From Nostoc cf. commune SO-36 (lineage in GTDB: Bacteria; Cyanobacteriota; Cyanobacteriia; Cyanobacteriales; Nostocaceae): a stretch of DNA of 64,000 nt. The DNA is taken from the NCBI RefSeq assembly GCF_023734775.1, contig NZ_AP025733.1:124001-188000 (forward strand), in the 5' to 3' direction. Numbering within the stretch: position 1 is the stretch's first letter; each line of letters starts with the position of its first letter. Positions 26,865-34,913 of this stretch are shown here, one piece after another. The notes below the pieces were generated by a model. The model saw only the letters and a program-made list of their open reading frames with translations. It searched no databases and was not told where the DNA came from. Position numbers and translations under genes: made by a program.

Positions 26865-27911
26865 ATGAGAATTTTTGTTCCAGGCCGTCTTTGTTTGTTT
26901 GGAGAACACACTGACTGGGCAGGAGAATATCGCAGTGTTAATCCTCTTCTCGAAAAGGGCTACACCTTAATTGTTGGTACTAATCAAGGAATTTATGCCA
27001 ATGTCTTGCCTAATTCTACTGAATTAATTATTCGTGCTTCTCTCAATGATGGCAGGAGTTATGAACCGTTGAGATTACCTATGGAATCTAATACCCTGAA
27101 ATGCATAGCGGCAAAGGGTGGTTTTTTTAGTTATGCTGCTGGTACAGCATATCAAATTCTGACTCACTATGATGTTGGCGGACTTGAGGTTGATAATTAT
27201 CTAACCGACTTACCCATCCAAAAGGGATTATCTTCGAGTGCTGCCTTTTGCGTTCTGATTGCGAGGGCTTTTAATCGTCTGTATGGCTTGAAGATGACAA
27301 TTCGTTCAGAAATGGAGTTTGCCTATCTGGGAGAAAGAACCACTCCTAGCCTTTGTGGTCGTATGGATCAGGCTTGTGCTTATGGAAATCGCCCAATATT
27401 GATGATATTTGATGGTGAAAAAATCGACTTACTCGAATTGAAAGTGAGTGAGGATTTGTTTTTTGTGATTGTCGATCTCGGCGGGAGCAAAAACACACAA
27501 GAAATACTAAGACGATTGAATCAGTGTTATCCTTTCGCTACTAATTCAATAGAGCAAAATGTCCAAAAATATTTTGGTTCTATTAGCTCTGAAATTACCC
27601 AGGCAGCAGTTGAAGCAATACAACTCGGAGATGCCCAACTTCTTGGAGCTTTAATGACAAAAGCCCAAGCGGAATTTGACCGATACGTAGTTCCGGCTTG
27701 TCCCGATCAATTAACTGCAAAAAATCTACATCTGCTTCTCGCTCATGAGCCACTTAAGCCTTATATCTTTGGAGGAAAAGGCGTAGGTTCTCAGGGGGAT
27801 GGCACTGCACAACTGATAGTTAAAAATCAAGAGAGTCAAAGAAAAACTATCGAAATTATTAAGCGTGATTTTCCTCAAATGCAAGCGTTACAGTTAACTA
27901 TCTCAAGCTAA
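26865..27911 (+). CDS. GHMP-family sugar kinase
   Basis: 348 residues, ATG preceded by AGGAAA. The N-terminal GRLCLFGEHTDWAGEYR matches the substrate-binding signature of galactokinase-like GHMP kinases. PIQKGLSSSAAFCVLIARAF is the ATP-binding Ser-rich loop and GGKGVGSQGDGTAQLIV the C-terminal motif 3. These enzymes phosphorylate the anomeric or primary hydroxyl of a sugar or related alcohol. Sequence favours the fucokinase/arabinokinase/galactokinase branch over mevalonate kinase, but the substrate cannot be named. It stands alone and all motifs are intact. Confidence 0.8.
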   Translation: MRIFVPGRLCLFGEHTDWAGEYRSVNPLLEKGYTLIVGTNQGIYANVLPNSTELIIRASLNDGRSYEPLRLPMESNTLKCIAAKGGFFSYAAGTAYQILTHYDVGGLEVDNYLTDLPIQKGLSSSAAFCVLIARAFNRLYGLKMTIRSEMEFAYLGERTTPSLCGRMDQACAYGNRPILMIFDGEKIDLLELKVSEDLFFVIVDLGGSKNTQEILRRLNQCYPFATNSIEQNVQKYFGSISSEITQAAVEAIQLGDAQLLGALMTKAQAEFDRYVVPACPDQLTAKNLHLLLAHEPLKPYIFGGKGVGSQGDGTAQLIVKNQESQRKTIEIIKRDFPQMQALQLTISS

Positions 27912-27970
27912 CAACTCCCATGATGGGAGCAAGTTATGCTCAGGGACGAAAGTTGAGTTTCTTTAATACC

Positions 27971-28186
27971 TCAATGAGTGGAGGATGACTCACCATTCTC
28001 CTCAATCATCTTCCAATTACGTATCTGAGGCTGAAGTTCAGTAATTTCAGTCTCAGTTACTGACGGCAAATCACCACTATAAAGAACACAAGTTTTTTGT
28101 AGTAAAGCTTCCACTGTTTTTGCTCCTTCACGAGTCACAATTTCAATTAAGTGTGCAGTAAGACATCGTTTATTGTGAAACTGGGC
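27971..28186 (-). pseudogene. N-terminal remnant of a pterin-carbinolamine-dehydratase-like protein
   Basis: Immediately after the stop of the DCC gene the same leftward frame stays open: AQFHNKRCLTAHLIEIVTRE, VEALLQKTCVLYSGDLPSVT and TEITELQPQIRNWKMIEENG, then a stop. The last part resembles the start of pterin-4a-carbinolamine dehydratases (E-I-x-x-L-x-x-L-x-x-W-x-x-x), but the catalytic His-containing body is missing. There is no start codon. It is a broken gene or the readthrough tail of an old fusion with the DCC domain. Confidence 0.4.
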
Positions 28187-28696
28187 TTAGTCATCTTCAT
28201 CCATTAGGCGACAACGGCTTTGGGTCTTGCAAGCAAGTCGAGAAGAACGCTCTCGTACAATAGTCGCTAAATCTGGTCGTCCTGTTAGAAAAAGTCGCCA
28301 ATCAGCCCAAATTCCATATAGGAAGTCGGCAATAGCACCGATAACTGGTAAGGAAGTTGCAGCATAGACCCAACCCATCCCCAGAATTTCGTAAATGCGA
28401 TGGAAAACTTCAACATTTTTAACTAGCGTTCCGTCTGGCAACACAGCATGAATACGCCCCATTGCAGTTTCATAGTCAACACCGCCATCTGCTTGGGGAT
28501 TGTAGTCATCAGCTGCAATATCTACAAACGCCACCAGCCCTCGACCCGCGTCCCGCTTTTTCAAAAAGTTAACCTCACGCAGACACAAGGGACATTGTCC
28601 GTCATACAGCAGTTTGATTTTCCACGACGGCAGAGTGGATAAAGGCTGGTCTAAAGAGTTGTTACAACCGTGGGATTGGATTTGTGGTGAGGACAT
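28187..28696 (-). CDS. DCC-family thiol-disulfide oxidoreductase-like protein (DUF393)
   Basis: 169 residues with a clear ATG. The N-terminal LLYDGQCPLCLREVNFLKKR has the YDGxCPxC motif that defines the DCC family, a thioredoxin-like group with a redox-active CxxC. Further family sequence includes AMGRIHAVLPDGTLVKNVEV and a hydrophobic segment (YAATSLPVIGAIADFLYGIW). The C-terminal 30 residues are basic with two Cys. Its physiological partner is unknown. It is followed in the same frame by a broken PCD-like remnant. Confidence 0.8.
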   Translation of the reverse strand: MSSPQIQSHGCNNSLDQPLSTLPSWKIKLLYDGQCPLCLREVNFLKKRDAGRGLVAFVDIAADDYNPQADGGVDYETAMGRIHAVLPDGTLVKNVEVFHRIYEILGMGWVYAATSLPVIGAIADFLYGIWADWRLFLTGRPDLATIVRERSSRLACKTQSRCRLMDEDD

Positions 28697-28776
28697 TTTG
28701 GGATCTTAACTAGGTTTATTTCCTTACATCAAGCGTAACGCCTCTGGAATTATAGGGTTTGGCCCATTCGAGCAAC

Positions 28777-28803
28777 GCGTAGCTTGCCGCCGTAGGCATC
28801 GCT
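28777..28803 (-). repeat. Dispersed repeat copy
   Basis: Reverse-oriented copy (GCGTAGCTTGCCGCCGTAGG ...) of the same family as 13640-13666, between the DCC gene and the small gene at 29088. Confidence 0.75.
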
Positions 28804-28804
28804 A

Positions 28805-28985
28805 CTAGCGTGAAGGGCGTAATCCGAAAACCAATGAGCCAATGACTATTCCAGCAACCATTGTGCCTGCGTTTTCTGCTGGGAAACAGTTTAAAGAAAA
28901 AGTAGCGCCATAGATCAATTGCTTTACCACTAGCAATTCAATCACCGCAAAGCTGTAGCAATCGCTGTTCTCAACACAGGATATG
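28805..28985 (-). pseudogene. C-terminal remnant of a membrane protein
   Basis: A leftward frame without a start reads FAVIELLVVKQLIYGATFSL, then NCFPAENAGTMVAGIVIGSL and ends VFGLRPSR. Two hydrophobic segments are visible. It ends right beside a dispersed repeat. The family is uncertain. Confidence 0.35.
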
Positions 28986-29087
28986 GCAATGTTAGGGGAA
29001 ACGGAAGTGTTGAGTTGCAGATATTACACAAGCGCGATCGCGCTTTGCATTTTGGGTATTTTAAAATAGCGTTTACTCAATATTGCC

Positions 29088-29420
29088 ATGTTTAAAGGAT
29101 TTGGTCGCCGTCAGAAAAAATCGGTACTTGAGGACAATGAACTGACTACAGGTATTGTGCAGCACCCAGTTACTAAACTTTGGCAGACTTGGATATCATT
29201 TACTGGTCATGATATACAGTGCATTACTGCCCATAATCAGCGAGAGGATGCTGGTAGAGTGGCTAAACAGATGGCTTCGGCTTGGAGTGAAGGGAAATAC
29301 AAAACTGGGGAAGAGGTAACAGCTTTTATTAAATCTCTGCCGACTGATGCTGTCATAGACCCATTGCCCCAAGATGTTGTGATGCAATTGAGTCAACAGG
29401 CATTAAGCGCAAGGAAGTAA
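29088..29420 (+). CDS. Small hypothetical protein
   Basis: 110 residues starting MFKGFGRRQKKSVLEDNELT. Central WISFTGHDIQCITAHNQRED then a helical C-terminus (VVMQLSQQALSARK). The composition is normal and the ATG is clear, so it is probably a real gene; no family recognised. Confidence 0.55.
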   Translation: MFKGFGRRQKKSVLEDNELTTGIVQHPVTKLWQTWISFTGHDIQCITAHNQREDAGRVAKQMASAWSEGKYKTGEEVTAFIKSLPTDAVIDPLPQDVVMQLSQQALSARK

Positions 29421-29435
29421 GAAAGAGCGAACGCT

Positions 29436-29849
29436 CTAAATTGAATCATCTAGAAAGCCGCATTCACAATCCCAATGCACTCTTGAGGTGTAGTCTCGGT
29501 CAAAGGATGCACCGCACTGGGGGCACTTGCCAGTAAACATTGGATGCCAATCAAGTAACTCCAGCTTTTGCTGTCGCGTCCACCTCTGTTGTGGTTGCAG
29601 TATTAATTCACCGTTGTAATAGTTGTAATAACTGGCCTCTTCCAGTTCCCATAGTTCTGCTGGTTCGGCGTTGGGGTCAAGTCGAAAGTCCAAACAACTA
29701 TCCCCCTGTGGCCCTGCTGGGTGAAGGACACAGACTATGTGAGGATTGTGGCGATTAAAGAGACAGCGATGTCGAAGGCGGGCTACGCCTACGCAGTCGG
29801 GAATCTTCATAGTACCAGTGTACTGCCACAAAACAGCGATCGTTCCCAT
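29436..29849 (-). CDS. Zinc-ribbon protein with a dispersed repeat inside its N-terminus
   Basis: 137 residues from the ATG at 29847-29849; the in-frame ATG at 29808-29810 is an alternative and neither has a clear ribosome site. The C-terminus CPQCGASFDRDY...HWDCECGF is a four-Cys zinc ribbon. The dispersed repeat at 29765-29794 is read in frame and supplies roughly CVGVARLRHRCL, so the ancestral protein was about 10 residues shorter. The 5' end overlaps the nuclease remnant, which is read in another frame. Confidence 0.6.
   Translation of the reverse strand: MGTIAVLWQYTGTMKIPDCVGVARLRHRCLFNRHNPHIVCVLHPAGPQGDSCLDFRLDPNAEPAELWELEEASYYNYYNGELILQPQQRWTRQQKLELLDWHPMFTGKCPQCGASFDRDYTSRVHWDCECGFLDDSI
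29765..29794 (+). repeat. Dispersed 30-bp repeat in frame within the zinc-ribbon gene
   Basis: AGCGATGTCGAAGGCGGGCT followed by ACGCCTACGC, a member of the same family as 13400-13429. Confidence 0.8.
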
Positions 29850-30139
29850 TTTGTGAGGTGCATTGCTTCATTAGCCAATGGCTGTCCTGGGGCTTTACCC
29901 TGAACTAGAACAGGGGCATCGATACCACAAAGCTCAACTGACATTTGGCTACCATCGGTTTGACGAACTGTGATGCTGTCCTCATCTGCCACTTGGGTAG
30001 CTGTCCATTCTTCGGTAAGAGCGATAGATGGCTGGTTAGTCCTTTGAAAAATCAAGATAGCGGTGATCATAGCTCCAGCGATGCCTGCGGCGGTAAACTA
30101 CGCAGTTAAGATTATGGCAGTTCTCCACAATGGCTTCAT
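29807..30139 (-). pseudogene. Staphylococcal-nuclease-like gene, interrupted and truncated
   Basis: The frame from the ATG at 30137-30139 reads MKPLWRTAIILTA, then TAG (30098-30100), then FTAAGIAGAMITAILIFQRT and the nuclease core (WTATQVADEDSITVRQTDGS, VELCGIDAPVLVQGKAPGQP, LANEA). The stop lies inside a dispersed repeat (30077-30103) inserted in the signal or anchor region. The catalytic C-terminal two thirds are missing after LANEAM, where the overlapping zinc-ribbon gene begins. An intact SNase would be a secreted or anchored nuclease. Confidence 0.75.
30077..30103 (+). repeat. Dispersed repeat that introduces a stop in the nuclease gene
   Basis: AGCGATGCCTGCGGCGGTAA then ACTACGC; in the leftward reading frame CTA gives TAG. 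Confidence 0.75.
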
Positions 30140-30249
30140 GTTGCTAACTCTGTTGTCACAATATTAAGAAAGCACAATTCTTTTCCTTAGTTAACTTGGC
30201 AGTAAAATTGTTTTTGGACTTCCGTGTATCATTAGCTCAATAGGTATTG

Positions 30250-30511
30250 AACACCAACTGGTGTTACCAAGAAATGCTAATGAACAACGCTTATTATAAG
30301 AGTCAGTCAGCAAACTGAATCTTGCCTATAATTCTTTAGATAATTAAAATCAGTTCATATAGCCTGTCTAAAAATATAGTATAAGCTTAACTAATTTAGT
30401 AGATATCTTCTAATAGGCTATAGCAATTGATTTTTTTATAGGTATTTTTGACTTATTTTTCTTTTATACTTACTTGTTGAAAGAGACGTGCATATCCTAA
30501 AGCTAGGATAT
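30250..30511. promoter_or_regulatory. Two operator-like palindromes upstream of the acyl-CoA dehydrogenase
   Basis: AACACCA-AC-TGGTGTT at 30250-30265 and ATATCCTA-AAGC-TAGGATAT at 30492-30511, in an AT-rich gene-less stretch (30140-30651). The first has the size of a TetR-type site. Their position suggests control of the rightward gene at 30652. Confidence 0.4.
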
Positions 30512-30651
30512 ATAAACACTTTTCTGCTTGTACACAGCATTTAAATAAGAAAATCTGGTTACAAAACCGATATTTTGATACTGATTATAAGGCGATAGTA
30601 GATGAAAGAAAGTTGTATATTTTTACTGTAGAAATAAAGAGAAAATAAAAA

Positions 30652-31848
30652 ATGATTGACTTTAGCCTCACTCAAGAACAAGAGATGTTGCAGTCTCTTG
30701 CGCGTGAATTTGCTCAAAACGAGATTAGTCCTATTGTTCAGATAATTGAAGAGTCTAACAATTCAGAGATGGAACCTTGGGATTTCTGCAAAAATGTGTT
30801 TTATAAGGGGTCGGAATTGGGATTTACATCCTTAATGGTTCCAAAAGAGCTAGGAGGTGTAGGTGGAAAGTGCATAGACTTGGCTGTAGTGTTAGAAGAA
30901 ATAGGTGCTGTTGATGTCAGCATTGCTTGTAGCTACTTCAATCTCACCGCAGCTATGTCACTGTTTGTCAGCAGAGCTGCAACCCAAGAACAGCAAAAAC
31001 GAATACTATCTTTTATCAATTCTGGAAAACCCTATCTATTCAGTGCCGCAGAGAGTGAACCTAATGTCGCCACCTCAGATATGTTCTGCCCCTTGCCAGA
31101 CTCTAATATTGGGATGAAGACCTTTGCAGCACGGGATGGCAATGGATACATTCTCAATGGAACAAAATCTTCGTTAGTTACAAATGCTGGAATTGCGGAT
31201 AGCTACTTTATCATTGCACGTACAGCGATGGATAAACCATTACACGAAAGTTTGTCTATTTTCTACGTTCCAGGAGATACACCAGGGATTAAGTTTGGCA
31301 AAAAGACACAGATGATTGGTTGGAAAGCTTCTCATCATGCTGAGATTTATCTGGATAACGTCCCAATCGCTATGGAAAATCTGATTGGACTTGAAGGTGG
31401 AGCCGCAAAACTACTGATGTTGCTTCCAGAAGTAGCTATTGGGCTGGCAGCTTCTTATGTTGGTTTGGCTCGTGCTGCTTATGAGTATGCTTTGAATTAT
31501 GCCAAGCGAAGAGTCAGTTGGGGTCGTCCGATTATCGAACATCAGTCAGTGGCTTTAAAATTAGCGGACATGATGATTAACACTCAAGCTGCAAGACTGA
31601 TGGTATGGGATGCAGCAGTTACAGCAGAAACTTCTCCCCAACTTGCCGCCACAATCAAAGCACCAGCTGCCAAGACTTTTGCAGTGGATGTTGCAATCAA
31701 AAACGCACAAACAGCAGTTGAAATTCTTGGGGGCTATGGGGTAACAAAAGAATGTTTGGCTGGCAAGTTTCTTGCTGATGCAACTATCGGGTATTCGTGT
31801 GACTTTACGCGAGAAATCTTGCGTCTGGGGATCGTGAACTTTTTGTAA
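30652..31848 (+). CDS. Acyl-CoA dehydrogenase family flavoprotein with Asp at the usual catalytic Glu
   Basis: 398 residues. Starts MIDFSLTQEQEMLQSLAREF; middle TKSSLVTNAGIADSYFIIAR and IGWKASHHAEIYLDNVPI; C-terminal domain YAKRRVSWGRPIIEHQSVAL and AVEILGGYGV. These are standard FAD-dependent acyl-CoA dehydrogenase features. By alignment with the IYEGT motif of classical members, the catalytic Glu position reads CDFT, giving Asp. Most cyanobacteria lack beta-oxidation, so a role in tailoring a secondary metabolite or unusual acid is more likely, by inference. It stands alone behind a 510-base upstream region with two palindromes. Confidence 0.85.
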   Translation: MIDFSLTQEQEMLQSLAREFAQNEISPIVQIIEESNNSEMEPWDFCKNVFYKGSELGFTSLMVPKELGGVGGKCIDLAVVLEEIGAVDVSIACSYFNLTAAMSLFVSRAATQEQQKRILSFINSGKPYLFSAAESEPNVATSDMFCPLPDSNIGMKTFAARDGNGYILNGTKSSLVTNAGIADSYFIIARTAMDKPLHESLSIFYVPGDTPGIKFGKKTQMIGWKASHHAEIYLDNVPIAMENLIGLEGGAAKLLMLLPEVAIGLAASYVGLARAAYEYALNYAKRRVSWGRPIIEHQSVALKLADMMINTQAARLMVWDAAVTAETSPQLAATIKAPAAKTFAVDVAIKNAQTAVEILGGYGVTKECLAGKFLADATIGYSCDFTREILRLGIVNFL

Positions 31849-32021
31849 GAGATTAAGAGTAGCTAGTTATTTCCAATAGCTGGCGTGCCAGGACAATATC
31901 TTATACCAAGTTGCCCGTTGGGTTTAAGAAAAGGCTTTTTCGTTATATTTGACGAGTTGAACAACAAATAAACCTGACAGATGGAATTTTAACTAATATT
32001 TTAAAAATCCCCTTAAATCAA

Positions 32022-32918
32022 TTAAAAATTACACTTATTCAGAAATTGCAAAATATGTTGAGATGTAATTTGGGGTTGTTCAATTTGAGGGGCATGACCA
32101 CAATTTTTAAGTTTTATTAATTGAGAATTTGCAATGGAGCGCTGAAATTTTTCTGCATCCCCGAGTGGGAGCATATCATCAGCTTCTCCCCATAAAATCA
32201 GTGTTGATTTGTCAATTTTGGCAATTCTATCTGCCAAGTTGGTATAACCTCCAGTTTTGACATAATCAATCATAGCATCATACCAAAGTGGCATTTGTTG
32301 ATGTAGCATGGCGCACTGAATTGCCAAAACTATTTTGGGATCAAAATTAGGTAAAACACTACATAAGTTTAATGCCAGTATGTGGCGCTGACGCAGGTAT
32401 TCAACAGCCAAAAAGTCAAAAGGAGGAAATAAATATTTGCTAAAAGCAGGAGAGCTAGTGTAACCTAAACTATTAATCAATACTAGCGATTTTACAATTT
32501 GAGGATAAGTGAGAGTAAAATCGATTGCAGTTGCACCTCCCATTGATGCGCCTACTAGTACGATTGGTCTATTGATTAAAGTTTTCCAAAAATTGTAAAG
32601 GTGAATTTTGATTGTAGCTGGGCTGTAATTTATTTGTTTTTGTCTTTGTGTAAAGCCAAAACCTAACAAATCTACTGCCCATGTTTCATTTTGAGCAGCA
32701 AGTAATGGTAACAGAAGACGGAATTCAAGGATGGAACTGTCGAAGCCATGAAGCAGCAGAATTGGTGTGACTCCATAACCTTTCTGAATATAGGTTGTGG
32801 GGACTGGTTGATCACTTAAAGAGGTAGCAAGGCTAACTTTCTCGATACTTTGGACGAAAGCGATCGCCTCTGGGTCTGTTAGTTGATTAACTTGTAATGG
32901 CAGAAAATTAGGAAACAT
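32022..32918 (-). CDS. Alpha/beta-fold hydrolase
   Basis: 298 residues, ATG at 32916-32918. LLLHGFDSSILEFR is the oxyanion-hole strand, VGASMGGATAID the nucleophile elbow (Ser in GASMGG), LILWGEADDMLPL holds the acid, and NCGHAPQIEQP the catalytic His. The triad is complete. It resembles cyanobacterial lipase/peroxidase-like hydrolases of unspecified substrate. It ends 170 bases from the convergent acyl-CoA dehydrogenase and shares no operon. Confidence 0.85.
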   Translation of the reverse strand: MFPNFLPLQVNQLTDPEAIAFVQSIEKVSLATSLSDQPVPTTYIQKGYGVTPILLLHGFDSSILEFRLLLPLLAAQNETWAVDLLGFGFTQRQKQINYSPATIKIHLYNFWKTLINRPIVLVGASMGGATAIDFTLTYPQIVKSLVLINSLGYTSSPAFSKYLFPPFDFLAVEYLRQRHILALNLCSVLPNFDPKIVLAIQCAMLHQQMPLWYDAMIDYVKTGGYTNLADRIAKIDKSTLILWGEADDMLPLGDAEKFQRSIANSQLIKLKNCGHAPQIEQPQITSQHILQFLNKCNF

Positions 32919-33006
32919 TAAAGCAATATAATAAGACGTTTTGAAAGCGATAGATTATTTAACTGCAAGAAGAAATTACACATTAATTTCTTTTTGTTTG
33001 TCAGCT

Positions 33007-33618
33007 TTACTCCTGCAACTCAGTAAGCTTTTGTTGATATTCTTTGTACTCTCTGTCTTTATGCTGCCAGTATTTCTCAACTGTTTCTTTAGCAGCGTTT
33101 GCACTATCGTATTCATCTCCACCTTGGCTTAACAATCGCTGTTTGGTTTGTTTTCGTAAGTCAGAAACAACCTTACCATTAACTTTACGCGTCTTTGACC
33201 AATCTAGAATCGCTTTAGGATAGTTACTAATGTCAATGTATTTCGCCTGTTCAATTTCTAGTAAACTGTAGCCTCGCAGTTCCGGTATCCAGTGGTAAAT
33301 AAAGTCTCCTTGAGGGTCTTTTTCGGCAATATTCTTTGACGGGTTATAGATGCGAAAAGTATCGCTAAGTGGATTAGTTGCACCAGCCTGCATCTGCCAT
33401 TGCCAATTATTAATTGCTAAATCTCCATCTACTAAATAGTTCATATAATGTCTAGCGCCGTGATGCCAGGAAATACCACAATTGATAGTTAAAAATGTGG
33501 CACACATTGCCCTCATGCGAAAGTTCATCCAACCCATTGTTTTTAGTTGTCGCATACTGGCATCTACTAATGGAAAGCCTGTCATTCCTTGTTGCCACGC
33601 CTCAAACAGTTCAGAGTA
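33007..33618 (-). pseudogene. C-terminal fragment of a cryptochrome/photolyase FAD domain
   Basis: Leftward frame: SELFEAWQQGMTGFPLVDAS, MRQLKTMGWMNFRMR and GARHYMNYLVDGDLAINNWQ carry the FAD- and DNA-binding signature of the photolyase/cryptochrome family. The N-terminal antenna domain and half of the FAD domain are missing. An ATG at 33583-33585 is present but would start inside the domain. It abuts a rightward fragment of a different photolyase at about 33620. Confidence 0.8.
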
Positions 33619-33621
33619 TAT

Positions 33622-34213
33622 GCATGGGGTTTATGTTTACCTAGAACAAAATTATTCATCAAGTAATTGGTTTAATCACACTCATCCACTGCCTGCTTTT
33701 TATTGGAGTGGTGATACAAAGATGAATTGTCTGCACCAGATTTTAAATCAGGTTAAACAAATAGGTTATGCTCACCATATTCAGCGCTTGATGGTACTGA
33801 ACAACTTTGCTTTGATTGCCGGAATTTCGCCTTAAGAACTCAAAGACTGGTTTCATGCCGCATTTATTGATGGCTACGATTGGGTGATGCAAACCAATGT
33901 AATGGGTATGGGGCAGTTTGCTGATGGTGGAATGGTTGCATCTAAACCTTATGCTGCCTCTGCTAACTACATCAACAATATGAGCGACTATTGTAAAAAC
34001 TGTGCTTATAACCATCGTGAGCGCACTGCCGAAAATGCTTGTCTTTTCAACTTCTTTTACTGGGATTTCTTGGCTCGTCATTACGATAAGCTTAAAAAAC
34101 AGCCACGTATGACTCAAATTTTGCGTAACCTGGAACGTATTTCACCATTAGAACTTCAGACAATTCGCACTCTAGCTGATAATTGGCATACCACACAAGC
34201 CACAACCATTTAG
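33622..34213 (+). pseudogene. C-terminal fragment of an FeS-BCP-type (DPRP) photolyase
   Basis: Rightward frame: GVYVYLEQNYSSSNWFNHTH, LPAFYWSGDTKMNCLHQIL, GYAHHIQRLMVLNNFALIAG, then TAA at 33833-33835, then ELKDWFHAAFIDGYDWVMQT, MGQFADGGMVASKPYAASAN, CKNCAYNHRERTAENAC and YWDFLARH. These are the conserved C-terminal blocks of deoxyribodipyrimidine photolyase-related proteins, which bind a 4Fe-4S cluster. Missing N-terminus plus an in-frame stop make it a pseudogene. It is head to head with the other fragment. Confidence 0.8.
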
Positions 34214-34318
34214 CTATTCGTCGTCTAAGGAATCTCCAGAAAATAAAATGTCCTGACAAGAGCGTTTTCTCTATGGGCGTAATGCTCACCACTCCTTGGG
34301 TAAACCCAAAATATATTT

Positions 34319-34557
34319 GATCACCTGAGTTCGACGTAAGAAAATGCCCAAAAGCTTTATCTCTAAAGCTTTTCGCTGAAAAACACACTCGGTCTTTGTT
34401 CTCAACAAGGCTCCTATAATGATAATAAACATTCTATTCTCAACAAATACCTCTAATTCTCAATAATTGCTGTGAGAAAGCACCTATATCATTTAGTCTG
34501 AAAGCTTATCAGACAAGATTTTCAAGCTAATTTCTTATATCGAACTCAGGTTTGATC
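34319..34557. mobile_element. MITE-like element with about 25-bp imperfect inverted ends
   Basis: GATCACCTGAGTTCGACGTA (34319 on) and the complement of 34531-34557 (GATCAAACCTGAGTTCGATA) match except for a two-base gap and a few changes, both continuing AAGAAA. Roughly 240 bp, non-coding. No target duplication is evident. It fills the gene-less stretch 34214-34620. Confidence 0.5.
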
Positions 34558-34620
34558 AGGCGGGACATTTTATTACGAAGATTGGCCCCAACAGAATAAC
34601 TGCGTGCCAATACATCTTCG

Positions 34621-34911
34621 TTATAAATCAAAATCAAGGCTGAATGTTTCCCCTGAAGAATCCTCTTCTTCTTCCTCTACAAATGGAGTTGGAGCCATTG
34701 ACGGGAGTTTGTTCGACTCAGTATTAGTTGGTGTGTTTGCCATAAGTTGTGCAGGTAATCCGGCCTTGATGAAAACAAAATAGCAATCAACTATAAAGTA
34801 AAGCGTGTCCAGGTAACTTTTATCTAGTTTTTGTGATTCTGCAAATATGCGCTCTCGGTAATTATCCTTGAGGCGAACTTTTTCCGGTGCTAAGTCTTGT
34901 TTATCCGCCAT
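34621..34911 (-). CDS. parR: ParR-like adaptor of the ParM partition system
   Basis: 96 residues. The N-terminus MADKQDLAPEKVRLKDNYRE followed by RIFAESQKLDKSYLDTLYFI suits a ribbon-helix-helix DNA-binding fold. The C-terminus is acidic and flexible (VEEEEEDSSGETFSLDFDL), as expected for the segment that contacts the ParM filament. It begins two bases after the parM stop, so the two are co-translated. Identification rests mainly on position and layout, as ParR sequences are very diverse. Confidence 0.65.
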   Translation of the reverse strand: MADKQDLAPEKVRLKDNYRERIFAESQKLDKSYLDTLYFIVDCYFVFIKAGLPAQLMANTPTNTESNKLPSMAPTPFVEEEEEDSSGETFSLDFDL

Positions 34912-34913
34912 TG

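Noticed and set aside
34092..34388. 98-codon leftward frame
   Set aside because: It is antisense to the photolyase fragment and runs into the MITE-like element.
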